64,000 bases of DNA. Origin: Streptomyces sp. DT2A-34 (GTDB lineage: Bacteria; Actinomycetota; Actinomycetes; Streptomycetales; Streptomycetaceae). Where the stretch lies: assembly GCF_030499515.1 (NCBI RefSeq), contig NZ_JASTWJ010000001.1, forward strand, positions 8,722,001 to 8,786,000. Direction: 5' to 3'. The translations under genes and the position numbers were made by a program. The notes under the pieces are model-generated. The model had not been told where the DNA came from, did not search any database, and saw only the letters and a program-made list of their open reading frames with translations. Below are positions 1 through 8,274 of this stretch, one piece after another (the stretch's first letter is position 1; each line of letters starts with the position of its first letter).

Positions 1-3000
1 CGTCGCCGAACCGCACCGGCAGATGCAGGCTCAGGTTCCGCACCCAGCGGCCGTCCTCGGCCTGGATCCGGCGCACCCAGGCCCGGATGAGGGTGCTGCT
101 GCCGGGCAGTGTGCCGTCGCCGGCCGGCCGGCCCCGCTCGGGGTCGAAGCGCTCGGTCCGCAGCTCGCTGCCGACCGCGTCGGCCCGGCGGTGCCGCCAC
201 TGCTCGGGCCGCACCGGATCCGCCGCCGGAAACACCGGCTGCTGCGACGGGTGACCGACCCCGCTCCGTTCGGCCGATGCCCCGGACGGCGCCTGCGAGG
301 TCCGTAGGCCCCCTGTGCCCAGGAGACTCTCCGCCGTACCACCCTCGCGCCGGCCCTTGGCCAGCCTCTCGGCCAGCTTCAAGCCTTCGTAGTCCCCCCG
401 GCCGGGACCGCCGTGCAGGTGGATCTCCTGCGCCACCCGCATGGTGTGCCAGTACTGCTCGGGATCGCGTTTGAGCAGCGTCGGACTGATCAGGCGGTGC
501 CCAGCCACGGAGTTCAGGGGTTCGTCGACCACCAGATCGAACGGGTTGGACCTCCGGGTGACGAAGACGGCGTTGTTCCAGAGGTCGTGAGACTTCCGGA
601 GCGTCATCTCCGCCAGCTGCTGGGCGAACCGCCGCAGTTCCTCCGGCACCTCCACCGGCCCCGACACCGGCGTCTCGGCGGCCATGGCGGTCCTGCCCCG
701 CTCCAGGATCTGTTCGACCTCCTGGACGGTCACCGGCCTCGTCACCTCGGTGTTGACGGAGGTCGGGTCGAACCTGGGGTTGGCGGCCCACTTGCCCCTG
801 ATGTGCTTGTGCTGCGCGTCCTTGATGTGCTGCGCCTGCTTGATGAACTGCGGGCGGATACCACCGGGGAACGCGATCTCGTGCTCTTCGGTGTGCGGGT
901 TCCCGGCCTTCGTGCCTTCCACATCGGCACCGAAGTCCTCGGGCAGATCGTCGAACCGGTGGTCCTTCAGCGTCTCGTTGACGTCGATGCCGCCCGGCGC
1001 GTGGATCTCGTACCTGAACTTCGCGGGGTGGGTGTAGTCGCTGTCCTTCGACGTGCTGACGAACATCGAAGGGCCCCACGCGACGACGTACTTCACCATG
1101 TCGGCGTTCTCGGTGCTCTTGGACGCGAAGCCGTGCTTGAAGACGACCTTGGGCGGCCGCAGGTCGTACCGCCACAAAGGTTCGTAGGAGTCGCGCCAGA
1201 CGACGCCCTCCGGACGCAGATCCGTGAGGTCCAGCGTGCGGTCGACGGCCGCGGCGAGCCGGTCCGGCACGATCAGCGACTGGCCGCGAGGCGCTCCGTC
1301 CTCGCCGAATTCCCAGCGGAGCCGCGTCTCCTCCTGCCCCGGCACCGGGAGGGTCACCGCCATGCCGCCGTCACCGGTGCGCCGGATGTCCGCTCCCGGC
1401 ACCGGAGAACCGTTCCTGTCGATCAGCCGCGGCGCGTCGACCACACCGGACGGGGTGTCGAACCGCGCGACATGGCCTATCCCCGGTAGCGGCAAGTCCC
1501 GGTACCTGAACCCGCCGTCCGCCGCGAAATGCAGTTCCTCCCCGGTGCCGGTGCCGGTGCCGGTGCCGGTCACGATGAAGCTTCCGTCCGCGCCGGCCTG
1601 CACCGAGCGGTAGGGGAGCCGCAGACCGTCGGGGCCCACGAGCTCCAGCCGATCCGGGGTCGCGGAGGCCGCGTCACCCGGGACCCGCGTGATCCGCGCC
1701 CCCTGCTCCGACAATGCCCCGCCACCGAGCAGAGGCAACTCCGCCGGCCCCTCGGACGTGCGCGCCTGACCGCCGAGGGTGGCCGCACCCGACGCGTCCG
1801 CGGTCGAGCTTTCGCCGGACGACGGGGCCTCGACAGGGGCGCCGAGGACGTCAACCCGCTGTTCCGTGGGCGTTCCGGCCTCGTCGAGCCGGGTGGGGCC
1901 GTCTCCCGGGAGCGTCAGATCCACCGTCGGGCGGGCGGAAGCACCACCCCGCAACATCTCCCGTACACCATCGATGCCGCGCTCTGCGGCCAGGCCCTGG
2001 GCGACCTCGACCGCCTGCGCGACGCGGTCCGGCGCTCCCTCGTTCTCGTGCAGGGTCTGCGCCACGCGCATGATGGACCAGAACTGCTGGGGATCACGCT
2101 GCCGCATGCCCTCGCCGGGGCGGCCGAAGGCGGGCGGGAAGGGGTTGTGCTGCGCGGTGACGCGCGAGGCCTCCGTCCACAGCTGACGGGCCGTCGGCTC
2201 GTCCAGCTTGCCGAACCGCTGCTCGGCGAAGTGGCGCAGCGATGCGTCGGGCGCGACGTCGCGGACGTCCTGGTCCGTCGTTCCGTCCTGGACGTCCTGG
2301 ACGTCCTGGACGTCCTGCACGTCCAGTTCGTCGGGGGCGTTCTGCCGCAGCTCGGTCGTCGAGGGGGCCTCGGCCTGCGCCGTGGGACGCACCCCGTCGG
2401 CCTGCCGCCGGTCCGGGGAATCACCGGTCTCCGGACCGGGCCGCGTCGCGGACGGCGTCGCCGAGGTGTCCTGGGCGGGCTCGGGGGTGGAGTCCTGGTG
2501 CTCGATCTCCGCGAGGGTCCGCTCGAGGTCCGCGATCTGCGGGACACGCGAGGGCATGGTGGCCCGGTCGACGCGCGGACCGGATGCCGGCGCAGCGGGC
2601 AACTCCGTTTCGGCCGCGGGACGGGAACGTTGGAGCTGGTTCACGTCGGATCCGGGGCGAGGCGCGGAGGGCTCGGTACGCTGCGGCTGCGCCTGCCGGG
2701 ACATCTCCGGCTGCCGCTGGACGGTCGGCGCATCGCCCGGACGCGCCAAGGGACTCACCGGTGCACTGGGCAGACCCTCGATCTCGGAGGCGATCCGGTC
2801 GGCCGCCTCGTAGGGCAGCGGCACGCGCGGCTCGTCCCCGACGGGGCGCTGCTCGGACGGGACCGTGACATCGGGCCTGGCACCGGCGCCCGGCAGGTCC
2901 GACAGCGGATCGGGCCGGCCGGCGGTGGTCGACGTCTCCGGCCGGGTGGCCGGTGCGGTTGGCAGGGCGTCCGGCTGGGAGGTGTCGGCGCTCGGCTGGG

Positions 3001-6000
3001 TTTCCGGCCTGTTGGTGGGCACGTCGGGCAGGGCGCCCGGGCCGTCGGTGGGAGCGTTCGGCAGGGTGTCGGGCCTGGTGTTGGGGGCGCTGGGCAGGTC
3101 GTCGAGTTCGTCCAGGGTGAACGAGGCCTGCTCGTCCGGCTCCTGGCGTAGGAACTGCTGCTCCTGTTGCGTGGCGGTCGACGTCTCCGGCCGGGTGGCC
3201 GGTGCGGTTGGCAGGGCGTCCGGCTGGGAGGTGTCGGCGCTCGGCTGGGTTTCCGGCCTGTTGGTGGGCACGTCGGGCAGGGCGCCCGGGCCGTCGGTGG
3301 GAGCGTTCGGCAGGGTGTCGGGCCTGGTGTTGGGGGCGCTGGGCAGGTCGTCGAGTTCGTCCAGGGTGAACGAGGCCTGCTCGTCCGGCTCCTGGCGTAG
3401 GAACTGCTGCTCCTGTTGCGTGGCGGTCGACGTCTCCGGCCGGGTGGCCGGTGCGGTTGGCAGGGCGTCCGGCTGGGAGGTGTCGGCGCTCGGCTGGGTT
3501 TCCGGCCTGTTGGTGGGCACGTCGGGCAGGGCGCCCGGGCCGTCGGTGGGAGCGTTCGGCAGGGTGTCGGGCCTGGTGTTGGGGGCGCTGGGCAGGTCGT
3601 CGAGTTCGTCCAGGGTGAACGAGGCCTGCTCGTCGGACTCCTGGCGCAGGAACTGCTGCTCCTCCTGCGTGCGCGCGAGGTCCTGCTCGGCCTGCCTGGA
3701 GACGCCTTCCTGGACCAGTCGGTCCAGCCGGCTCCCGGAGCCCGAGTCGGAACCCGTACCGCCGGACTCCGTTCCCCCGCCCCGGCCGGACCCGGCACCG
3801 GGACGGTCCGAGCCCGACGCCGGCCGTTCGATCTCCTGCTGGAGTTCGTGGCGCAGCGCGGCGGTGTTCTCGTCGGGGGTCCGCACCGTGGCCAGGCGCT
3901 GCCGCGCCTGCTCCAGTCGCTGCTGCGTCTGCTGTACGAACTCCTCCGGCGCGCCGGTCCGGCGCTGCTGGGTGAGCTGGTCGCGCAGCTGGGTGACTTC
4001 CTGCTGGTGGCTGCGGACCTGCTCCAGCCGCTGCTGCTCGCTGACTTGGCGCTGCTGCTCCCGGTCGGCGAGGTGGTCCTTCAGCTGCTGTTCGGCGGTC
4101 CGTGCCTCCTGCGGGCTGTCGGCCGCTTCCATCCGCCGTATCAGTTCGGCCTCGCGCGGGTCCTGGTGCGACCCGTCGCCGCGCAGTTCCTCGAACCGCC
4201 GCATGAGGTCCGCGTTGGCCGCCGCGGCAGCCGACCCCTGGCCGCCGCCAGAGGCCTGCTGACGCAGCCGTTCCTCCAAGTGCCGCGTCTGCTCTTCGAT
4301 CTGGCGGTCGGTGTGCTGCTTGAGCTCCTGCTGTGCCTGGCGCGCCTCCTCCGGCGTCCGGGCGTTCTCGACCTGCCGCAGCAGGTCCGCCCGGTGGGCG
4401 TCCGCCTCCGGCGCGCCGCCCGGGTTCAGCACCGTGCGCAGCTCGGCCATCCGCCGCTCCACCGGCGTCCAGCCGTTGAACTTCGCCTGCGCGTCGAGCG
4501 CCTGCCTGCGCTCCTGCGGCGTCGCCGCGGCATCGACGCGCTGCTGCAGCACGCCCTGCTGGTGCACTCCCAGCTCGTGGATGACCTGGGCCCGCTGCTG
4601 CGGGCTCGTCGCGGCATCGAGCTGCTGCCGCAGCTCCGCCTCGCGCGAATCCTGCGGCGTACCGGCGTTCAGACTGTCGAGCCGCCGCAGCAGGTCCTCG
4701 TCCGCCGCCTGCGTCCGGGCATCCTCCTGCGCGTTCAGGCGCTCGGTGAACGACTGCTGCTGCTCCTCGATCTGACGATCCGTGAACTCCTTGAGCTCCT
4801 GCTGCGCCTGGCGCGCCTCCTCCGGCGTCCGCGCGTTCTCCACGTTCTGGACGAGCTGCTCGCGCTGCGGATCGGCGGCGGGCAGCAGCCCTTCGCGCAG
4901 CTCGTTCAACTGCCGCTCCTGCTGCGTCAGTTGGTTGTGCGCGACCAGATCGCGCAGCGCCTGCTCGGTCTCCTGAGGCGTGGTCGCGTCCTGCAGCCGC
5001 TGCAGCAACTCCTGCCCGCGCGCATCCGGCAGTGCCCGTTCGCGCAGCGCGTCCAGCCGCCGCTCCACCTCTGCCTGGGCCGTGCCCTGGCGCACGTCGT
5101 CGAGCTGCCGCTGCATGTCGCGCTGGTTCTGGAAGTCCTGCAGCGTCTGACGGGCCTGGGACCACTCCTCCGGCGACCGGGCCGACTCCTGCTGCGCGAT
5201 CGTCCGGCGCCGCATGATGCCGGCCTCGGGATCGGACTGCGTCAGGCGGTCCATACGCTGCTGGACCTGCTGGTGCCACTCCAGGTCCTTCTGCAGCGCC
5301 TCCCGCGCAGTCGGGTCGCTGACCGTGGTCAGCTCCCGGCGCAACTGCTCCACTCTCGAGTCGAAGGAGCGCGGGCCGTTCTCCGACACCACCTCGACCG
5401 GAAGATGACGCTCGACGAAGTCGGTGTACTCCTTGAGCTGGCTGTCTACCAGGACCGGGTTGCCCGTTTGCTGCGCCTGCTCCACGGCGTCCACCTGGGA
5501 ACGCCATGCGTCCTCGTCGACGCCCAGATCGCGCAGCGGGGAGAGACCGTTCTCGACCTGGCTCTCCACATGGGCGCGGAAGTCCGCGAGCCGCTGGTCG
5601 AGAATCTGGTGTTCGACCGTCGTCCGGAAATCCTGCAGACGCCGGCTCGTCTCGGCCCAGTCGCCCGAGCCGGCCGACTCGCGCACCGAGTCGGCCCGCG
5701 GCCGCCACTCCGACTCGGGCAGCCCGGCCGACCGCGCGATCCTGCTGAGCTCGGTGACGCGGGTCTGCACCTCCTGTCGCAGGGGAGGCAGGGTGCCGGT
5801 CGGAGCGGAGGGAAGGTCCGTGACGAGCGTGCTGGGCGACGGATCCGGCAGCTCCGACGGGTCGAACGGTTTCGGAGCGTCCGGCAGATCGAGGTCTTCC
5901 TCGCCGGGACGCTGACCGGTCGAGTTCTCCTCGGGCACGTGTCCCGAGTTCTCTTCGGGCACCTGGCCCGAACGCGCGGGTGTCGTGGGTGTCGATGAGG

Positions 6001-7036
6001 TTGTGGGTGTCGCGGGTCCCGTGGAGGTCGCGGGAGTCGTGTCGGTCGCGGGTGTCGCGGGAGTGGTACCGGTCGTCGGGGTTGTGGAGGACGTCGGAGT
6101 CGTAGAGGACGTGGGGGCCGTTGGGCCGCCCTCCTGGCCCGCGCCCGGATTCACGTCCTTCAGGAGGTCGGGCATGGACGGGATGTCGATCTTGGGCACA
6201 CTGATGTGCTCCGGCGACACCCCCTCTCCCGCGCCGTGCCCGCCGCGCCGGCCGCCACCTTCGAGGGCCCCGCCGATGGCTTCGGAGAGCGTGCCCAGCC
6301 CGAGGTTCTGCCCGGGACTGAAGATGTTGGTCACCGCGGTCGTGGTCAGACCGGTCAGAGCGCCGTGGGTGACGTTGCCGACGAAGGAGTCGGCGAACTT
6401 CGGGGCCAGGTGGCGCATGATCTGCCCCAGCCCGCCGCCGAGGGCCCCGCCGATCGCACCCATCTCCAGCGCGCCCTTGGTCTTGCTCAGGTCCCAGTGC
6501 GTGCGGTCGCCCTTCAGGAACTGGATGACCTGCACCGCGACATCCATGCCGACCTGCATCACGATGTTCGACAGCACCGCGATGAACAGCTCCCGCAGGA
6601 TCGCCTGAACCGCGAACCGGCCCGCCGTGACCACGGCCGGAATCGCCGCCGACCCGAACAACGTGGCCGTCAGATACGCGATTTCCGCGGCCATCCACGC
6701 CAGATTCAGGATGATCATGTACTTCGCGTACTCGATCTCCAGCGCGATGTTGTCGGCCATCACACCGAGTTGCGCGGCCGACGTCGCCATCACGGGCAAC
6801 GTCGAACTCAGGGCGGTGACGAACTGCCCGAACTGCTCCGCCGGAGCCCCTGCCATGCTCTCGAACGTCGCGGCCGTCGCCGGATTGAGCTCACCCAGGA
6901 GCTGGTTGATCTCCTGCGCCGCCGCGTTCCAGACCGCACCGAGTTCGGCGAGCTTGTCCTCGTTCCCCCTAGGGAACTCGTCCCCGACGGCGATCTTGGC
7001 GACGAATCCCAATTCCGGTGGCAGCTGGATGCTCAT
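1..7036 (-). CDS. CpnT-like giant ESX-linked polymorphic toxin with internal ADP-ribosyltransferase domain (3' end outside window)
   Basis: The reading frame is open from ATG at 7036 to the left edge, giving at least 2345 residues with the C-terminus missing. Residues 1-215 form a helical WXG100-like domain of the kind found at the N-terminus of CpnT, with hydrophobic segments. A Thr/Pro linker follows (about 300-390), then a long Gln/Glu-rich coiled coil (about 410-1120), three identical 83-residue repeats (about 1120-1368) and a Pro-rich stretch. Residues 1945-2075 show the signature of an R-S-E ADP-ribosyltransferase: LWRYDLRPP with R1956, FVSTS with STS at 1994-1996, APGGIDVN, and EEHEIAFPGGI with E2051-x-E2053. 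The alignment to cholera toxin and pierisin/scabin motifs is mine, by eye. A helical cassette occurs before and after this domain (about 1597-1690 and 2132-2230). The gene starts 34 bases after a WXG100-like gene, so it is probably secreted through the adjacent ESX machine. Target and immunity gene are unknown. Confidence 0.85.
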   Translation of the reverse strand, partial: MSIQLPPELGFVAKIAVGDEFPRGNEDKLAELGAVWNAAAQEINQLLGELNPATAATFESMAGAPAEQFGQFVTALSSTLPVMATSAAQLGVMADNIALEIEYAKYMIILNLAWMAAEIAYLTATLFGSAAIPAVVTAGRFAVQAILRELFIAVLSNIVMQVGMDVAVQVIQFLKGDRTHWDLSKTKGALEMGAIGGALGGGLGQIMRHLAPKFADSFVGNVTHGALTGLTTTAVTNIFSPGQNLGLGTLSEAIGGALEGGGRRGGHGAGEGVSPEHISVPKIDIPSMPDLLKDVNPGAGQEGGPTAPTSSTTPTSSTTPTTGTTPATPATDTTPATSTGPATPTTSSTPTTPARSGQVPEENSGHVPEENSTGQRPGEEDLDLPDAPKPFDPSELPDPSPSTLVTDLPSAPTGTLPPLRQEVQTRVTELSRIARSAGLPESEWRPRADSVRESAGSGDWAETSRRLQDFRTTVEHQILDQRLADFRAHVESQVENGLSPLRDLGVDEDAWRSQVDAVEQAQQTGNPVLVDSQLKEYTDFVERHLPVEVVSENGPRSFDSRVEQLRRELTTVSDPTAREALQKDLEWHQQVQQRMDRLTQSDPEAGIMRRRTIAQQESARSPEEWSQARQTLQDFQNQRDMQRQLDDVRQGTAQAEVERRLDALRERALPDARGQELLQRLQDATTPQETEQALRDLVAHNQLTQQERQLNELREGLLPAADPQREQLVQNVENARTPEEARQAQQELKEFTDRQIEEQQQSFTERLNAQEDARTQAADEDLLRRLDSLNAGTPQDSREAELRQQLDAATSPQQRAQVIHELGVHQQGVLQQRVDAAATPQERRQALDAQAKFNGWTPVERRMAELRTVLNPGGAPEADAHRADLLRQVENARTPEEARQAQQELKQHTDRQIEEQTRHLEERLRQQASGGGQGSAAAAANADLMRRFEELRGDGSHQDPREAELIRRMEAADSPQEARTAEQQLKDHLADREQQRQVSEQQRLEQVRSHQQEVTQLRDQLTQQRRTGAPEEFVQQTQQRLEQARQRLATVRTPDENTAALRHELQQEIERPASGSDRPGAGSGRGGGTESGGTGSDSGSGSRLDRLVQEGVSRQAEQDLARTQEEQQFLRQESDEQASFTLDELDDLPSAPNTRPDTLPNAPTDGPGALPDVPTNRPETQPSADTSQPDALPTAPATRPETSTATQQEQQFLRQEPDEQASFTLDELDDLPSAPNTRPDTLPNAPTDGPGALPDVPTNRPETQPSADTSQPDALPTAPATRPETSTATQQEQQFLRQEPDEQASFTLDELDDLPSAPNTRPDTLPNAPTDGPGALPDVPTNRPETQPSADTSQPDALPTAPATRPETSTTAGRPDPLSDLPGAGARPDVTVPSEQRPVGDEPRVPLPYEAADRIASEIEGLPSAPVSPLARPGDAPTVQRQPEMSRQAQPQRTEPSAPRPGSDVNQLQRSRPAAETELPAAPASGPRVDRATMPSRVPQIADLERTLAEIEHQDSTPEPAQDTSATPSATRPGPETGDSPDRRQADGVRPTAQAEAPSTTELRQNAPDELDVQDVQDVQDVQDGTTDQDVRDVAPDASLRHFAEQRFGKLDEPTARQLWTEASRVTAQHNPFPPAFGRPGEGMRQRDPQQFWSIMRVAQTLHENEGAPDRVAQAVEVAQGLAAERGIDGVREMLRGGASARPTVDLTLPGDGPTRLDEAGTPTEQRVDVLGAPVEAPSSGESSTADASGAATLGGQARTSEGPAELPLLGGGALSEQGARITRVPGDAASATPDRLELVGPDGLRLPYRSVQAGADGSFIVTGTGTGTGTGEELHFAADGGFRYRDLPLPGIGHVARFDTPSGVVDAPRLIDRNGSPVPGADIRRTGDGGMAVTLPVPGQEETRLRWEFGEDGAPRGQSLIVPDRLAAAVDRTLDLTDLRPEGVVWRDSYEPLWRYDLRPPKVVFKHGFASKSTENADMVKYVVAWGPSMFVSTSKDSDYTHPAKFRYEIHAPGGIDVNETLKDHRFDDLPEDFGADVEGTKAGNPHTEEHEIAFPGGIRPQFIKQAQHIKDAQHKHIRGKWAANPRFDPTSVNTEVTRPVTVQEVEQILERGRTAMAAETPVSGPVEVPEELRRFAQQLAEMTLRKSHDLWNNAVFVTRRSNPFDLVVDEPLNSVAGHRLISPTLLKRDPEQYWHTMRVAQEIHLHGGPGRGDYEGLKLAERLAKGRREGGTAESLLGTGGLRTSQAPSGASAERSGVGHPSQQPVFPAADPVRPEQWRHRRADAVGSELRTERFDPERGRPAGDGTLPGSSTLIRAWVRRIQAEDGRWVRNLSLHLPVRFGD
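2931..3677 (-). repeat. Three tandem 249-bp in-frame repeats in the giant toxin
   Basis: The same 249-bp unit starts at 2931, 3180 and 3429 (forward coordinates) and is almost base-perfect. Each unit encodes 83 residues with the pattern EQQFLRQE, DEQASFTLDELDD, then PSAP/PNAP/PDVP motifs rich in Pro and Thr. Only a few changes occur at the right end of the third unit. The period is a multiple of three, so copy-number change keeps the frame. Confidence 0.95.
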
Positions 7037-7070
7037 GAGCTACGAGGCCTCTCCCACCGGAAACAACACG

Positions 7071-7469
7071 TCAGCCGCGCGTGGTACCGCGGTGCGAACC
7101 ACCGGACGTGTTGGTGTCCGGGACGGAAGGCGTGTGGGTGTCGGTGGTACCGCGCTCGAAGCTGCGGGCGGTCTTCGTGTTCTGGTCCTCGGTCGCGTTG
7201 AAGCCCTTCGCCATGGTCTCCAGTCCGTCAGCCGTGCTGTCCAGCACCTCGACGAGCCCCTTGAGCCCGTCGACCATCTCTTTCCGAGGGGTGACGTACT
7301 GCTCCGCGAAAGCCTTTCCCATGGAGTCGTCGCCCCAGCAGTCGCCGAGCTCGTTCAGGCGCGATTCCAGCCGGGTGACGAGCTGCCTCATCTGGTCGGA
7401 ATAGGCCCGCACATTGGGAGCGTTCTTCGCCAAAGCTTCCGGGTCCACCGCGAAGTAGTTGGAAGACAC
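7071..7469 (-). CDS. WXG100-like small ESX protein
   Basis: The protein has 132 residues. The first ~100 form two predicted helices around a CWGDD turn, which carries the W-x-G signature of the ESAT-6/CFP-10 superfamily, and the last ~30 are a Ser/Thr/Gly-rich polar tail. It lies between the YbaB-type gene and the CpnT-like giant, 34 bases upstream of the latter, so the two are probably translated together. By analogy with LXG/WXG partners it may chaperone or co-export the giant. The tail makes it longer than a classic EsxA (about 100 residues). Confidence 0.8.
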   Translation of the reverse strand: MSSNYFAVDPEALAKNAPNVRAYSDQMRQLVTRLESRLNELGDCWGDDSMGKAFAEQYVTPRKEMVDGLKGLVEVLDSTADGLETMAKGFNATEDQNTKTARSFERGTTDTHTPSVPDTNTSGGSHRGTTRG

Positions 7470-7512
7470 TGCGACCTCCTTCTCACATCAGCTCAGGGGG
7501 AGATAAAACTCG

Positions 7513-7576
7513 GGGCTCCGGGATTCCTGGATTCCTGGATTCCGGGATTCTGGGATTCCGGAGTTTCGGGGTTTCG
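7513..7576. repeat. Eight-copy octamer array (consensus GGATTCCK)
   Basis: Eight consecutive 8-bp units fill the space immediately before the YbaB stop codon on the forward strand: gggctccg, ggattcct twice, ggattccg, ggattctg, ggattccg, gagtttcg, gggtttcg. In transcription direction the array directly follows the YbaB stop and precedes the WXG100-like gene by about 43 bases. An 8-bp period is not a coding period. Function is unknown; it could be a protein-binding array or slipped-strand repeat. Confidence 0.85.
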
Positions 7577-8035
7577 TCAGGCGACCGGAGGCCGTGCGAT
7601 ACGGGGGCCGGACCCTCGGCCGGGACGGCCGCCAGCGATGTACTCCTGGACCTCGTCCGCCATGGGCGGCGTCTCCGGCAGCAGTCCGCCGAGATCGGCC
7701 TTGCCCTGGAGCAGGTCGGCGGCGGACATCCCTGCGGGAAGGTGACCGGACAGGACCTCGGCGACGTCCGTCATGGCCGTCGCCCGGGCCTTCTGGATGG
7801 TCGTGACGAGCATCTGGGAGAGCTCCACGGGAGCCATGCGCTTGTAGGCGCCGGTGGGGAACTCGATCTCGGTGACCTCGCCCTGCGAGTTCACGGTGAC
7901 CTTCAGAGCCTGCCGGGGAGCCGTCGCGCTGGCCTTGACCTCACGCATCCTGCGCTGCAGTTCGCCGACCTGCGCCCGCTCCCTGCGATACGCGCCCAGC
8001 AGCTCTTCTATGTGCTGGTCGTACGGACTCGACAT
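7577..8035 (-). CDS. YbaB/EbfC-family protein in ESX locus
   Basis: The protein has 152 residues. An N-terminal coiled coil (about 8-35, LLGAYRRERAQVGELQRRM) is followed by a beta-strand segment VTVNSQGEVTEIEFP typical of the YbaB/EbfC fold (PF02575), then helices and a Gly/Arg/Pro tail. YbaB proteins bind DNA or, in mycobacterial ESX loci, act as Esp-type accessory proteins. The position among ESX substrate genes supports an accessory role. The fold assignment is fairly firm; the function is inferred. Confidence 0.75.
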   Translation of the reverse strand: MSSPYDQHIEELLGAYRRERAQVGELQRRMREVKASATAPRQALKVTVNSQGEVTEIEFPTGAYKRMAPVELSQMLVTTIQKARATAMTDVAEVLSGHLPAGMSAADLLQGKADLGGLLPETPPMADEVQEYIAGGRPGRGSGPRIARPPVA

Positions 8036-8075
8036 GGTGCTCCTCTCCCACCTGCTGTGACGCCCCCGCCCAGCG

Positions 8076-8087
8076 GGAAGCGCTTCC
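8076..8087. promoter_or_regulatory. Perfect 12-bp palindrome upstream of the YbaB-type gene
   Basis: The sequence ggaagcgcttcc lies 41 bases upstream of the YbaB start codon (8035), in the 239-base gap before the 2120-residue gene. The GCGC core and arms resemble operators of the LacI/CebR type. A related site occurs at 29820-29833. Binding is not shown. Confidence 0.4.
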
Positions 8088-8274
8088 GCACCCCGGTCAC
8101 GCAGAGTTCGTTCGGGACAGCAAACATGCCGCTGTGGGCTCCGTAAGCCTGATTCGGCAGGTCATGACCCGAAGGACACCGACCTCTGCCCCAACGACCC
8201 GGTACGGCGGACGCAGCGGAAATTCCCGGCACGTCCGCCACACCGTTCGCGGCGCCGTTCGCGCCTCTGGGCGG

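Noticed and set aside
1545..2325. Short microrepeats ggtgcc (about 1545-1570) and gacgtcctg (about 2284-2325)
   Set aside because: They encode Thr-Gly and Asp-Val-Gln runs inside the toxin and look like ordinary coding slippage rather than a separate element.
413..5998. Long plus-strand frames (413-1489, 1529-3151, 3416-5998)
   Set aside because: They are antisense shadows of the toxin gene caused by high GC; Leu/Arg/Val-rich with no domains.
2421..6698. A 1425-residue minus-strand frame overlapping the CpnT-like gene
   Set aside because: It is a shadow in another frame: His/Arg/Gly-rich translation, while the frame from 7036 has the WXG100-like N-terminus, coiled coil and ART motifs and stays open to the edge.
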